DNA from: JAGTVB01 sp964624765
GTDB lineage: Bacteria > Pseudomonadota > Gammaproteobacteria > HK1
Assembly (NCBI GenBank): GCA_964624765.1
Contig: CAZUZO010000075.1
Location: 1-17,255, forward strand
Direction: 5' to 3'
Length of the DNA: 17,255 nt
Shown: positions 7,118 to 14,301 of the stretch, piece after piece
How the letters are laid out: every line of letters begins with the position of its first letter
Numbering within the stretch: position 1 is the stretch's first letter
Position numbers and translations under genes: made by a program
The notes under the pieces: generated by a model
The model's input: the letters and a program-made list of their open reading frames with translations, nothing else
Told to the model about the DNA's origin: nothing
Databases searched by the model: none

Positions 7118-7678
7118 ATGGCGGAGCCAAGGCTGTCTTTCCCTACGCGCCTCATGCTGGCGTTGCGAGTGTTTTTTCGCTCGTTGCGCGATGCGGAATT
7201 TGCCAGTGCGGTACGCGACTTCGACACCGTTGCGGCGCGGGCCGTGTCGGAAACGGCCCCGGGTGCGGAAGCCATGCTTGTGTCGAGGCTTAAAGAACCC
7301 GCCGTAGAGGCTGCGCTACAGCTGCTGGGGTTGTTGCAGCAGGGAGGGCGCTTCGTGGACTTTCTGGAAGAGGATGTTTCCCATTTTTCCGATGAACAGA
7401 TCGGAGCCGCAGCACGAGTGGTGCACGACGGATGCCGAAAAGTGGTTCGCGAGCACATCGATATCACCCCCGTGCGTTCGGAGGAGGAGGGTAGTCAGAT
7501 TACCCTGGAATCAGGATTTGACGCTGCCAGCATTCGCATAACGGGCAACGTGGTGGGACACCCGCCTTTCACCGGTACCTTGGTCCACCGTGGTTGGCGC
7601 ACCCGAAGCGTGCGCTTGCCAAAGCTTAGCGAAGGCCATGACGTCGGCGTATTGGCCCCTGCGGAGGTGGAGCTGTGA
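7118..7678 (+). CDS. DUF2760 domain protein, partner of the tandem Hsp70 genes
   Basis: This 186-aa protein is recognised as DUF2760 by its amphipathic N-terminus (L-M-L-A-L-R-V-F-F-R-S-L, about 12-23), the block L-L-Q-Q-G-G-R-x2-D-F-L-E-E-D and D-E-Q-I-G-A-A-x2-V-H-x-G-C-R-K (72-108), and the C-terminal I-T-G-N-V-V-G-x-P-P-F-x-G-T-L-x-H-R-G-W (about 141-160) ending A-P-A-E-V-E-L. No catalytic residues or signal peptide are evident. The family is of unknown function but regularly precedes two Hsp70-like genes, as here. Its TGA overlaps the GTG of the next gene (GTGA), implying coupled translation and probably stoichiometric partnership. An adaptor or co-chaperone role is inferred from position only. 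Confidence 0.85.
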   Translation: MAEPRLSFPTRLMLALRVFFRSLRDAEFASAVRDFDTVAARAVSETAPGAEAMLVSRLKEPAVEAALQLLGLLQQGGRFVDFLEEDVSHFSDEQIGAAARVVHDGCRKVVREHIDITPVRSEEEGSQITLESGFDAASIRITGNVVGHPPFTGTLVHRGWRTRSVRLPKLSEGHDVGVLAPAEVEL

Positions 7679-9528
7679 GTGCGGCACGGTTTGCTGCCGG
7701 GATCGATCTGGGGACGACCCATTGCGCCATAGCCTGTGTCGATCTGGAACAGAGCTTCGGGGAAGAGGTGGCCCTGGAACAGGTGCCGGTACAGCAGCTG
7801 ACGGCTCCTGGCACCGTAGAGGAGCAGGTCTTACTTCCGTCTTTTCTGTATCTAGCGCACCCCGATGAGCTGGCGAAGGCCGATATGCGTCTGGCTTGGG
7901 ACACGCGGGGCGAATATATCACGGGAAGCCTAGCCCGTAGTTTGGGCACAGCCACCCCTATCCGGCTGGTCGCGAGCGCCAAGAGCTGGTTGTGCCATCC
8001 GGGGGTCGATCGTCGCGCCACCATTTTGCCCGTAGAAGCGCCGGAAGATGTGGCCCAGATCTCGCCATTGGAGGCCACCATTCGTTATCTGGAACACCTA
8101 CGACAGGCGTGGGATTATCAACACCCCGAAGCCAAATTGGCGACCCAGGAGGTCATTGTAACGGTACCGGCGTCATTCGATCCCGCCGCCAGAGAGCTCA
8201 CCGCCGAGGCTGCGAAGGCTGTTGGATTGGCGAACATCGTACTGCTTGAAGAACCCCAGGCCGCCCTGTACAGCTGGATTCAGGGCAGCCAGGGTGAATG
8301 GCGAAGCCAAGTCAAAGTGGGTGATGTGATTCTGGTGGTCGATGTGGGGGGCGGCACGACCGATCTATCCCTGATCGCTGTGACCGAGCGTGACGGTGCG
8401 TTGGAATTGTACCGGGTGGCGGTCGGCGATCACATCTTGCTGGGCGGTGATAACATGGATCTGGCGTTGGCGCACCTCGTACGCACTAAACTGGCCAAGC
8501 AGGGTAAACAGCTCGACCTCTGGCAAACTCAGGCGCTCACTTACGGATGCCGCGCCGCCAAGGAGATCCTGCTATCGGACCCAACGGTAGACAGTGTCCC
8601 GGTGGTGGTTCCCGGTCGCGGATCGCGACTCGTTGGCGGCACCCTGCGTGGTGAGCTGACCCACGATGAGGTCAGGCATACCCTGGTGGAGGGGTTCTTC
8701 CCGGTGGTCGATGCGAGCGCTCGCCCAGTGGCCCGCGCCCGCGGTGCACTCACTAAGATCGGTCTTCCCTATGCCCAGGATGCCGCGATTACCCGTCACC
8801 TAGCGGCGTTTCTCGGTCGGCAGATGGGCGCCACGGCGGACTTGGACGGTTTCAAACTGAGTTTACCCGAGGGAGCCACTTTTCTGCATCCCACCGCCGT
8901 ACTGTTTAACGGCGGCGTGTTTAAGGCGACCGTTCTGGCGGAACGCATCGTCACGGTGCTCAACGACTGGTTGCAGTCGCAGGAGGCTGCGCCGGTACGG
9001 GTGTTGGAAGGGGCCGATCTGGATCTCGCGGTAGCCCGAGGGGCGGCCTACTATGGCTATGCCCGCACCGGCGGTGGGGTGCGGATTCGCGGGGGCACCG
9101 CGCGTTCTTATTATGTCGGCGTGGAAAGCGCAATGCCCGCCGTGCCGGGGATGGAGCCGCCTATCCAGGCCCTTTGTCTGGCTCCGTTCGGCATGGAAGA
9201 GGGCACCGAGGCGGAGCTACCCCCACAGGAGTTTGGTTTGGTGGTGGGTGAACCTGTGCGGTTTCGCTTTTTCGGCTCATCGGTGCGTCGCGAAGACACG
9301 GTCGGTACGGTACTGGAGGAGTGGAGTGAGGACGAACTTGAGGAACTCGAGAGCGTCGAGGCAACGTTGCCCACGGAAGATTGGGCGCCTGGAGAAGTCG
9401 TCCCGGTACGGCTGCGCGCAGCGGTGACAGAAGTCGGCACTTTGCGGCTCGATGCTCTACCGCGTACCGGTTCCGAGCCTTGGAAGGTGGAGTTCGATGT
9501 GCGGGGCTCGGAGAGAAGGGACCGATGA
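7675..9528 (+). CDS. Short Hsp70-like chaperone ATPase (first of a tandem pair)
   Basis: This 617-aa cytoplasmic Hsp70-family protein has a full actin-like nucleotide domain: phosphate-1 G-I-D-L-G-T-T-H (9-16), S-A-K-S-W (101-105), V-P-A-S-F-D (164-169), phosphate-2 D-V-G-G-G-T-T-D (223-230), G-G-D-N-M-D (257-262), A-A-K-E (294-297) and adenosine-motif N-G-G-V-F (412-416). What follows (about 470-617) is a short beta-rich segment and not a DnaK substrate domain with helical lid. There is also an acidic stretch of Glu/Asp/Leu/Ser (549-562). DnaK is about 638 aa, so the layout differs despite similar length. It begins with GTG inside the DUF2760 stop codon and ends 7 nt before the second Hsp70. 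No J-domain protein or GrpE is nearby, so its cochaperones are unknown or shared. Confidence 0.93.
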   Translation: MSAARFAAGIDLGTTHCAIACVDLEQSFGEEVALEQVPVQQLTAPGTVEEQVLLPSFLYLAHPDELAKADMRLAWDTRGEYITGSLARSLGTATPIRLVASAKSWLCHPGVDRRATILPVEAPEDVAQISPLEATIRYLEHLRQAWDYQHPEAKLATQEVIVTVPASFDPAARELTAEAAKAVGLANIVLLEEPQAALYSWIQGSQGEWRSQVKVGDVILVVDVGGGTTDLSLIAVTERDGALELYRVAVGDHILLGGDNMDLALAHLVRTKLAKQGKQLDLWQTQALTYGCRAAKEILLSDPTVDSVPVVVPGRGSRLVGGTLRGELTHDEVRHTLVEGFFPVVDASARPVARARGALTKIGLPYAQDAAITRHLAAFLGRQMGATADLDGFKLSLPEGATFLHPTAVLFNGGVFKATVLAERIVTVLNDWLQSQEAAPVRVLEGADLDLAVARGAAYYGYARTGGGVRIRGGTARSYYVGVESAMPAVPGMEPPIQALCLAPFGMEEGTEAELPPQEFGLVVGEPVRFRFFGSSVRREDTVGTVLEEWSEDELEELESVEATLPTEDWAPGEVVPVRLRAAVTEVGTLRLDALPRTGSEPWKVEFDVRGSERRDR

Positions 9529-9535
9529 ATGAGCG

Positions 9536-12334
9536 ATGGTGAGTCGTTATCTCGTCGGCATCGATCTGGGTACCACGCATACCGCTGTTGCCTACGCCGA
9601 TACCGCTGAAGAGGGCGGTTCGCCGACCGTCCAGGTTTTTCCCATCGAGCAGTTGGTAGCGTCGGGAGAGGTGGCAGCACGGCCCTTGCTGCCTTCTCTG
9701 CGCTATCATTCGGCACCTGCAGAGTTCGATCCCCTCGACATTGCCATGCCGTGGCCGGAACCCGATGCCGGCTATGGGGGTAGCGGGGTCGTTATCGGGG
9801 AGCTGGCTCGGGCGCTGGGGGCGAGGGTACCGGGGCGCCTGGTCATGAGCGCTAAGAGCTGGCTATCTCACCCTTCGGTCGATCGTACCGCGCCGATATT
9901 ACCCTGGGGCGCCGCTGACGATGTCGCCAAGATCTCGCCTTTGGGCGCAAGCGCGAGCTACCTCGGTCACGTTCGGGCCTGTTGGAACGCTCACTTTCCT
10001 GATTTTCCCTTGGAGGCTCAGGCGGTGGTGCTCACCGTGCCGGCCTCTTTCGATGAAGCGGCGCGAGCGCTGACAGTGGAAGCCGCGCGCCTGGTTGGCC
10101 TCTCACAACTGCAGTTGTTAGAGGAGCCTCAGGCGGTCTGCTATGACTGGCTGGCCGCACACCGTGCTGAGCTTGCCGTGGCGTTGGCCGATAGCCGCTT
10201 GCTGCTCGTTTGTGATGTGGGGGGGGGCACCACTGATTTCACCCTTATCAAACTGGCTTGGCGGGGACAACAACCTGAGCTGGTCCGTATCGGTGTGGGT
10301 CAGCATCTGATGCTCGGGGGTGACAACATGGATTTGGCCCTGGCCCACGTGGCCGAGGGTCGCATGCAAGCTTCCGGCGCCCGCCTGGACTCGGCCGGAC
10401 TGTCTCAACTCATCCAGCAATGTCGAGCCGCCAAAGAGTGCTTACTGGTCGAGGGAGCCCCCGAACAGGCCACCGTTTCAGTGCTCGGCGCTGGAGCGAA
10501 ACTGGTCGGCGGCACACGGTCGACGGCACTCGGTCGCGACGAGGTGCGGCGTATGGTCGTCGAGGGCTTTTTCCCCCATACACCACCGGACGAGCATCCG
10601 CGACGCCGGCGCGGCGGTATTTTGGAATTTGGCTTGCCGTACGTCTCGGATCCCGCTATTCCGCGCCATTTGGCTGCCTTTCTACAACGCCATGGCTCCG
10701 TTTGTCGGGATGCCTTGGGGGATCGAGCTCCGCCACCGGAGCGAGTCGCGGTACCTGATTCCCTCCTCATCAACGGCGGGGTATTTCGCAGTCCGATGTT
10801 GTCGGATAGGCTGCGGGGGATCCTGGCTGCGTGGCGCGGTGAACCACTCAACCAGCTTCACAATGACCGTCCGGACGTGGCAGTGGCGCGTGGGGCGGTT
10901 GCCTATGGTCTGGCGCGCCGTGGCCGAGGAATACATATTGGGGGAGGCTCGGCGCGCAGCTACTTCTTGCTTGTCCCGAGCAGCAGCGGCCTCGGCTCAC
11001 AAGGGGTTTGCGTGTTGCCCAAAGGGTCCGAGGAGGGCAGCGAGATTCGTCTTCAGGGCAGGCGTTTCGCGCTCCGCCTTGGCCAGCCGGTGCAGTTCCA
11101 TCTGGTGTTCTCGAACGATGATACGCCTTATGCGCCCGCTGAGGTGGTGGATATCGCGAGGGAGGCCTTCGCCGCGCTGCCTCCTGTGGCCACGGTGCTG
11201 TCGGAGAGGGACGACCGAAGCGGTGTCGATGGTCGAGAAGTGGTGGTGGAAATTGCGGCATCGCTGACCACTATCGGCACCGTTGAGCTGACCTGCGTCA
11301 TGCAAGAGGATCCAGCACGCCGCTGGCAGCTGACCTTTGATGTGCGTCGTGGCAGCGACGCAGCGACTGTTCTCGCTGATGTTGCCCCATTGGCCCCCCG
11401 GTTTCCGCAGGCCGCCCAGCACATCGCGCGGGTTTTTGGGAAAAGAGCGCGCGATATCGGTCCTCGGGAAGTGAAGACTTTACGCAGTGATCTGGAGAGG
11501 TTGCTCGGCCCCCGCGACACATGGGATACATCGCTGCTGCGCGAGCTATTTGGCTGCTTGTGGGAGGGTGCGCGACACCGACGTCGCTCGCCAGATCACG
11601 AGCGACTGTGGTTGAATTGGGTCGGCTACTGCCTGCGTCCAGGATTCGGTTATCCGCTGGATGACTGGCGTGTTCAACAGGTATGGTCTCTGCATGATCA
11701 GGGACTTCAGTATGGAGCGGATCGACGTCTCTGGGCCGAATGGTGGACACTGTGGCGTCGGGTGGCGGGCGGGTTGGACCGGGTGGCACAAGAGCGACTC
11801 CTGGCCGAGGTGGAAAGCGACTTTCGGGCCCCGCCAAAGGGGCGTGGCGGTGTTGGCGGTGGCAAGAAACACGGCTACGATGACGTGGTGCGCATGGTTG
11901 CCGCCCTGGAACGCTTGCCGGTTCCGACCAAAGTGGCGTGGGGTAACGCGTTAGTCGAACGTCTGCGGGATGCTAAGGAACCCGCGCAGAGCTGGTGGGC
12001 AGTGGGCAGACTCGGTGCGCGGCTTCCTTTGTACGGTAGCACCCATGATGTGGTGCCAGTGAGCGCAGCGGTGAGTTGGCTAGCAGGGCTTTTTGAAGTG
12101 GACTGGCGCGTGATCAAGCCGGCGGCCTTTGCGGCGACCCTGATCGCGCGCCGAAGCGGTGATCGAGAACGCGACATCGATGCTGCGATACGTTCTGAGG
12201 TTACGCAGCGCTTGCGAGCCACGAAAGCCCCCAGCGCGTGGGTACGAATGGTTAACGAGATTGCGGAGATGACCGAGGCGGACGAGCGCCTTGCCTTCGG
12301 CGAATCTCTGCCATCGGGCTTGCGGCTGCTTTAG
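9536..12334 (+). CDS. Long Hsp70-like chaperone with C-terminal DUF3731-type extension
   Basis: This 932-aa protein repeats the Hsp70 ATPase motifs of its upstream neighbour: G-I-D-L-G-T-T-H (8-15), S-A-K-S-W-L-S-H-P (105-113), V-P-A-S-F-D (168-173), D-V-G-G-G-T-T-D (227-234), G-G-D-N-M-D (261-266) and I-N-G-G-V-F (412-417). A beta segment follows (about 465-605). A large C-terminal domain (about 620-932) rich in Trp, Arg and helix formers is recognised as DUF3731, with L-F-G-C-L-W-E-G-A-R-H-R-R-R-S (671-685) and a basic glycine-rich loop around 768-780 (K-G-R-G-G-V-G-G-G-K-K-H-G). That extension has no known function. The shared core shows that the two genes arose by duplication. The ATG at 9536 sits 7 nt after the preceding stop; its ribosome site is poor, so coupling is likely. 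Confidence 0.93.
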   Translation: MVSRYLVGIDLGTTHTAVAYADTAEEGGSPTVQVFPIEQLVASGEVAARPLLPSLRYHSAPAEFDPLDIAMPWPEPDAGYGGSGVVIGELARALGARVPGRLVMSAKSWLSHPSVDRTAPILPWGAADDVAKISPLGASASYLGHVRACWNAHFPDFPLEAQAVVLTVPASFDEAARALTVEAARLVGLSQLQLLEEPQAVCYDWLAAHRAELAVALADSRLLLVCDVGGGTTDFTLIKLAWRGQQPELVRIGVGQHLMLGGDNMDLALAHVAEGRMQASGARLDSAGLSQLIQQCRAAKECLLVEGAPEQATVSVLGAGAKLVGGTRSTALGRDEVRRMVVEGFFPHTPPDEHPRRRRGGILEFGLPYVSDPAIPRHLAAFLQRHGSVCRDALGDRAPPPERVAVPDSLLINGGVFRSPMLSDRLRGILAAWRGEPLNQLHNDRPDVAVARGAVAYGLARRGRGIHIGGGSARSYFLLVPSSSGLGSQGVCVLPKGSEEGSEIRLQGRRFALRLGQPVQFHLVFSNDDTPYAPAEVVDIAREAFAALPPVATVLSERDDRSGVDGREVVVEIAASLTTIGTVELTCVMQEDPARRWQLTFDVRRGSDAATVLADVAPLAPRFPQAAQHIARVFGKRARDIGPREVKTLRSDLERLLGPRDTWDTSLLRELFGCLWEGARHRRRSPDHERLWLNWVGYCLRPGFGYPLDDWRVQQVWSLHDQGLQYGADRRLWAEWWTLWRRVAGGLDRVAQERLLAEVESDFRAPPKGRGGVGGGKKHGYDDVVRMVAALERLPVPTKVAWGNALVERLRDAKEPAQSWWAVGRLGARLPLYGSTHDVVPVSAAVSWLAGLFEVDWRVIKPAAFAATLIARRSGDRERDIDAAIRSEVTQRLRATKAPSAWVRMVNEIAEMTEADERLAFGESLPSGLRLL

Positions 12335-12359
12335 TAGTGCAAATCGTCGCCCGTGTCGA

Positions 12360-12377
12360 GCAACGTGACATCGTTGC
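12360..12377 (+). terminator. Weak hairpin downstream of the Hsp70 operon
   Basis: Arms GCAACG (12360-12365) and CGTTGC (12372-12377) flank a 6-nt loop, 26 nt after the Hsp70 stop codon. It is well placed to end the operon but has no following T-run, so intrinsic termination is uncertain. Confidence 0.3.
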
Positions 12378-12482
12378 GCCGGTGCCGGGAGTTCGGGACA
12401 GCGACCAGCCCTATGGGGTTTCAAGGTGCACTTGCGCAATCTTGGATTATACTTCATAAAGACGGTTCGGTTTTTTGGCGTT

Positions 12483-12680
12483 GGTCATCGTTTCGGCCGT
12501 TTGATTGCGTTGGCCCTGGGGGCAGCCGACCCCAGGCCGCAAGGGACGCCGTGAAGACGTCCCTGTCGGCTTGGGTCCGGCATCCCTGCCGCACACACCC
12601 TTGCGTGCCCGGGGTTCGGCTGCCGACAGCTTGGGCGCCGAAGGGATGCTCCGAAGAGCAACTCTGACGAAACGACGACC
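12483..12680. repeat. About 200-bp foldback block, MITE/REP-like element or structured RNA
   Basis: Outer arms of 13 nt at 12483-12495 and 12668-12680 are inverted copies with 12 of 13 matches. Inside are perfect pairs: CCTGGGG/CCCCAGG (12515-12521, 12530-12536), AGGGACG/CGTCCCT (12542-12548, 12558-12564) and CGGCA/TGCCG (12578-12582, 12587-12591). Two long-range pairs also occur: GGCAGCCGA/TCGGCTGCC (12521-12529, 12616-12624) and GCATCCC/GGGATGC (12580-12586, 12643-12649). A T6 run follows at 12689. Such density is not expected by chance. The AGGGACG-loop-CGTCCCT hairpin resembles intergenic repeats I associate with other gammaproteobacteria, but that is memory and not a search. Confidence 0.6.
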
Positions 12681-12685
12681 ATGGC

Positions 12686-12708
12686 CGGTTTTTTCCTCGG
12701 TTTTTTCC
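12686..12708 (+). repeat. Tandem 12-mer containing T6 runs
   Basis: CGGTTTTTTCC occurs at 12686-12696 and 12698-12708, giving a 12-bp period. The pair is flanked by CCATGG at 12679-12684 and 12726-12731. It follows the right arm of the foldback block. The T-runs could act as a terminator for a transcript of that block, or simply be part of the repeat unit. Confidence 0.65.
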
Positions 12709-12842
12709 GCCGTAAGCGGGGGTTTCCATGGCTAGCGGTGGGCAGACCGCAGTTTCCCGCGCGCATTCGCAGGCATGGCCCCGAGGGGGCGTGCTCGGTA
12801 ACAAGACTATCCTAGCAAGTGGGGCAGGAACTGGATGGAAGC

Positions 12843-12847
12843 GGAGG
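12843..12847 (+). promoter_or_regulatory. Ribosome binding site for the LysM gene
   Basis: GGAGG is 9 nt from the ATG at 12857 and 6 nt from an adjacent GTG at 12854. Both starts are possible and differ by one residue. Confidence 0.75.
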
Positions 12848-12856
12848 TAATAAGTG

Positions 12857-14116
12857 ATGTATCCAGGTGGTGAGGAATCTCAGGACAAGCCTTCTTCTCA
12901 GCACACGCGTTCTGCGCAGGAAACCAACATCGATGATAGGGGTGGGGCGTTGGGTGAGGGCCGTAGTAATCCCGGCGTGATTTCTGGTAAAGGGGTGGAA
13001 GAAGATGATTTACTGAAGTTGTTTGAAGATGAGATCGCGTCTGCAGGCCGCACCTCCCGGGACGGCATCGGTTCACACAGAGTCGGCACGGCTCAGCAAT
13101 CTGCTGCTGCACGCGAGAGTGGTGTACCGCCGTACATTCAGCGTTCAGACAGCGTTGGTTCACCTGCCCCCGAGGCGACTTCGGATTGGTCTGGCAGGTT
13201 GCGAGAACAAGCGAGGCGCTATCGCCCCGTTCGACGGTTGGGGCTTATCTTGGAACGCTTACAGGAAGGCTTTGGCAACTGGCGCCGTGGCTTTGCGACT
13301 CTGCCTCGACGTTCTCAACGTTGGGTACTCATCGCCGGCATCGCCGGCGTGAGCGCGATCCTGTGGGGTCTGTTTGCGCCCTCCAGCCAAGGACCGCAAA
13401 GCGCCAACGCTGCCCAGCTGCTGGCACAGGAGCAGATGTCCAGTTCCATGCTGAAACGCCAGCTGCAGGAGCTGAGCGGCGAGCTGGAGTCCGTGCGCAC
13501 CGAACGCCAGCGGCTCCGTAACGAAGTCGATGCCTTGAAGGAGGAGCGTGATTGGCTGGCAGCACGGCTCGATGCCGTCGCCAGTGCCGGCGCCCCGGTG
13601 ATCGAGGGAACAGTGCCTCCCGCAGCCGATCCGATTTCAGCGGGCATGGCAGGTGCCGCCAGGCCGGCCACCAGCGACTCGGTAGCGCGAACTGCTGATA
13701 CGGCTGCCCCTGGCGACTACGAAGTTGGAGCGGGGGATACGCTTTGGTCGATCGCCCGCCGGCATGATGCGGACGTGAAGCAACTGGCAGCGGCCAATGG
13801 CATCAGCCTGAGCGATCCCCTCAAACTCGGGCAGCGGCTCGTCATCCCAGGGCGGGAAGGCGTGTCTAACACACACAGTGGGGATAGGGCAGACGAGATG
13901 GGAACCGATAAGGGGCCGTCCCGGGAAAGCCCACCCCAACAGGTGGAATACACGGTGAAGCGCGGCGAAACGTTGTACGGGATTTCCAGGCAATTTGACG
14001 TCAGCGTCGAGCAGCTACGAAAGTGGAACAGCCTCGGTACCAGTGAGGTGCTACAACCAAGCCAAAGGCTGGTCGTTCGCGTCGATGGCGAGACGAACGC
14101 CAGAGCGTTACCGTGA
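12857..14116 (+). CDS. Single-pass membrane protein with coiled coil and two LysM domains
   Basis: This 419-aa protein is predicted to bind peptidoglycan from the periplasmic face of the inner membrane. The order is a polar, probably disordered cytoplasmic N-terminus (1-150) with an arginine-rich stretch, then one transmembrane helix (about 156-173) preceded by R-R-S-Q-R. A heptad-like coiled coil follows (about 185-245, rich in Q/E/R/L). A Pro/Ala linker leads to LysM 1 (about 288-332, G-D-T-L-W-S-I-A-R-R) and LysM 2 (about 362-408, R-G-E-T-L-Y-G-I-S-R-Q). No catalytic NlpD/peptidase domain follows, so it may be a scaffold or a regulator of a wall enzyme. The arrangement recalls the FimV/TspA class of LysM-coiled-coil membrane proteins, though it is much smaller. 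It has no close operon partner. Paired helices could dimerise through the coil. Confidence 0.85.
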   Translation: MYPGGEESQDKPSSQHTRSAQETNIDDRGGALGEGRSNPGVISGKGVEEDDLLKLFEDEIASAGRTSRDGIGSHRVGTAQQSAAARESGVPPYIQRSDSVGSPAPEATSDWSGRLREQARRYRPVRRLGLILERLQEGFGNWRRGFATLPRRSQRWVLIAGIAGVSAILWGLFAPSSQGPQSANAAQLLAQEQMSSSMLKRQLQELSGELESVRTERQRLRNEVDALKEERDWLAARLDAVASAGAPVIEGTVPPAADPISAGMAGAARPATSDSVARTADTAAPGDYEVGAGDTLWSIARRHDADVKQLAAANGISLSDPLKLGQRLVIPGREGVSNTHSGDRADEMGTDKGPSRESPPQQVEYTVKRGETLYGISRQFDVSVEQLRKWNSLGTSEVLQPSQRLVVRVDGETNARALP

Positions 14117-14301
14117 GTATCCGGTCAGTACCGGCATATACGTAGCTGCGCGTATTTCCACGACCTAGCGACATGTGTTAAGAAACCCAGTGACCGGAGG
14201 CCTGTCAGCTAATTCGGAAGGTGACGTCATAGCAGGCCCCACCAAGGGGCGGGTGGCCCACAGGAGAGGCCCCGCCCGACAAACGGTGGTGATGAGAGGC
14301 C
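14117..14301 (+). promoter_or_regulatory. Leader region of the enzyme I-like gene with alternative hairpins
   Basis: GGGGC at 14246-14250 can pair either with GCCCC at 14236-14240 or with GCCCC at 14269-14273. The downstream option extends to GGGCGGG (14247-14253) with CCCGCCC (14271-14277). The two pairings exclude each other and lie 25-65 nt before the GTG start. A further small hairpin ATACG/CGTAT lies near 14144-14161. This may be an attenuator-like leader, or no more than GC-rich chance pairing. No clear promoter was seen. Confidence 0.35.

Larger units (their letters stand above)
12335..12856. other. Long structured intergenic region
   Basis: Between the long Hsp70 and the LysM gene there is about 520 bp with no supported coding region. 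Just after the Hsp70 stop lies a hairpin (12360-12377) without a T-run. A -10-like TATACT sits at 12448-12453 without a properly spaced -35. From 12483 to about 12731 there are dense inverted and tandem repeats, described in separate entries. The LysM ribosome site closes the region. Confidence 0.6.

Noticed and set aside
11298..11837. 179-codon minus-strand frame opposite the second Hsp70
   Set aside because: Antisense to a confident coding region, with Pro/Arg-rich composition and no motif.
12432..12453. Sigma70 promoter TTGCGC / TATACT
   Set aside because: The spacing between the two hexamers is only 10 nt, too short for a functional pair. The TATACT alone is kept as a weak -10-like site.
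12505..12735. 76-codon plus-strand frame across the foldback block
   Set aside because: It runs across the inverted repeats, has arginine/glycine/proline-rich composition typical of GC-rich non-coding DNA, and has no ribosome site.
12681..12815. 44-codon plus-strand frame starting M-A-G-F-F-L-G-F-F-R-R-K
   Set aside because: Its attractive start is just the translated tandem 12-mer. There is no ribosome site, and the rest looks like read-through of repeat DNA.
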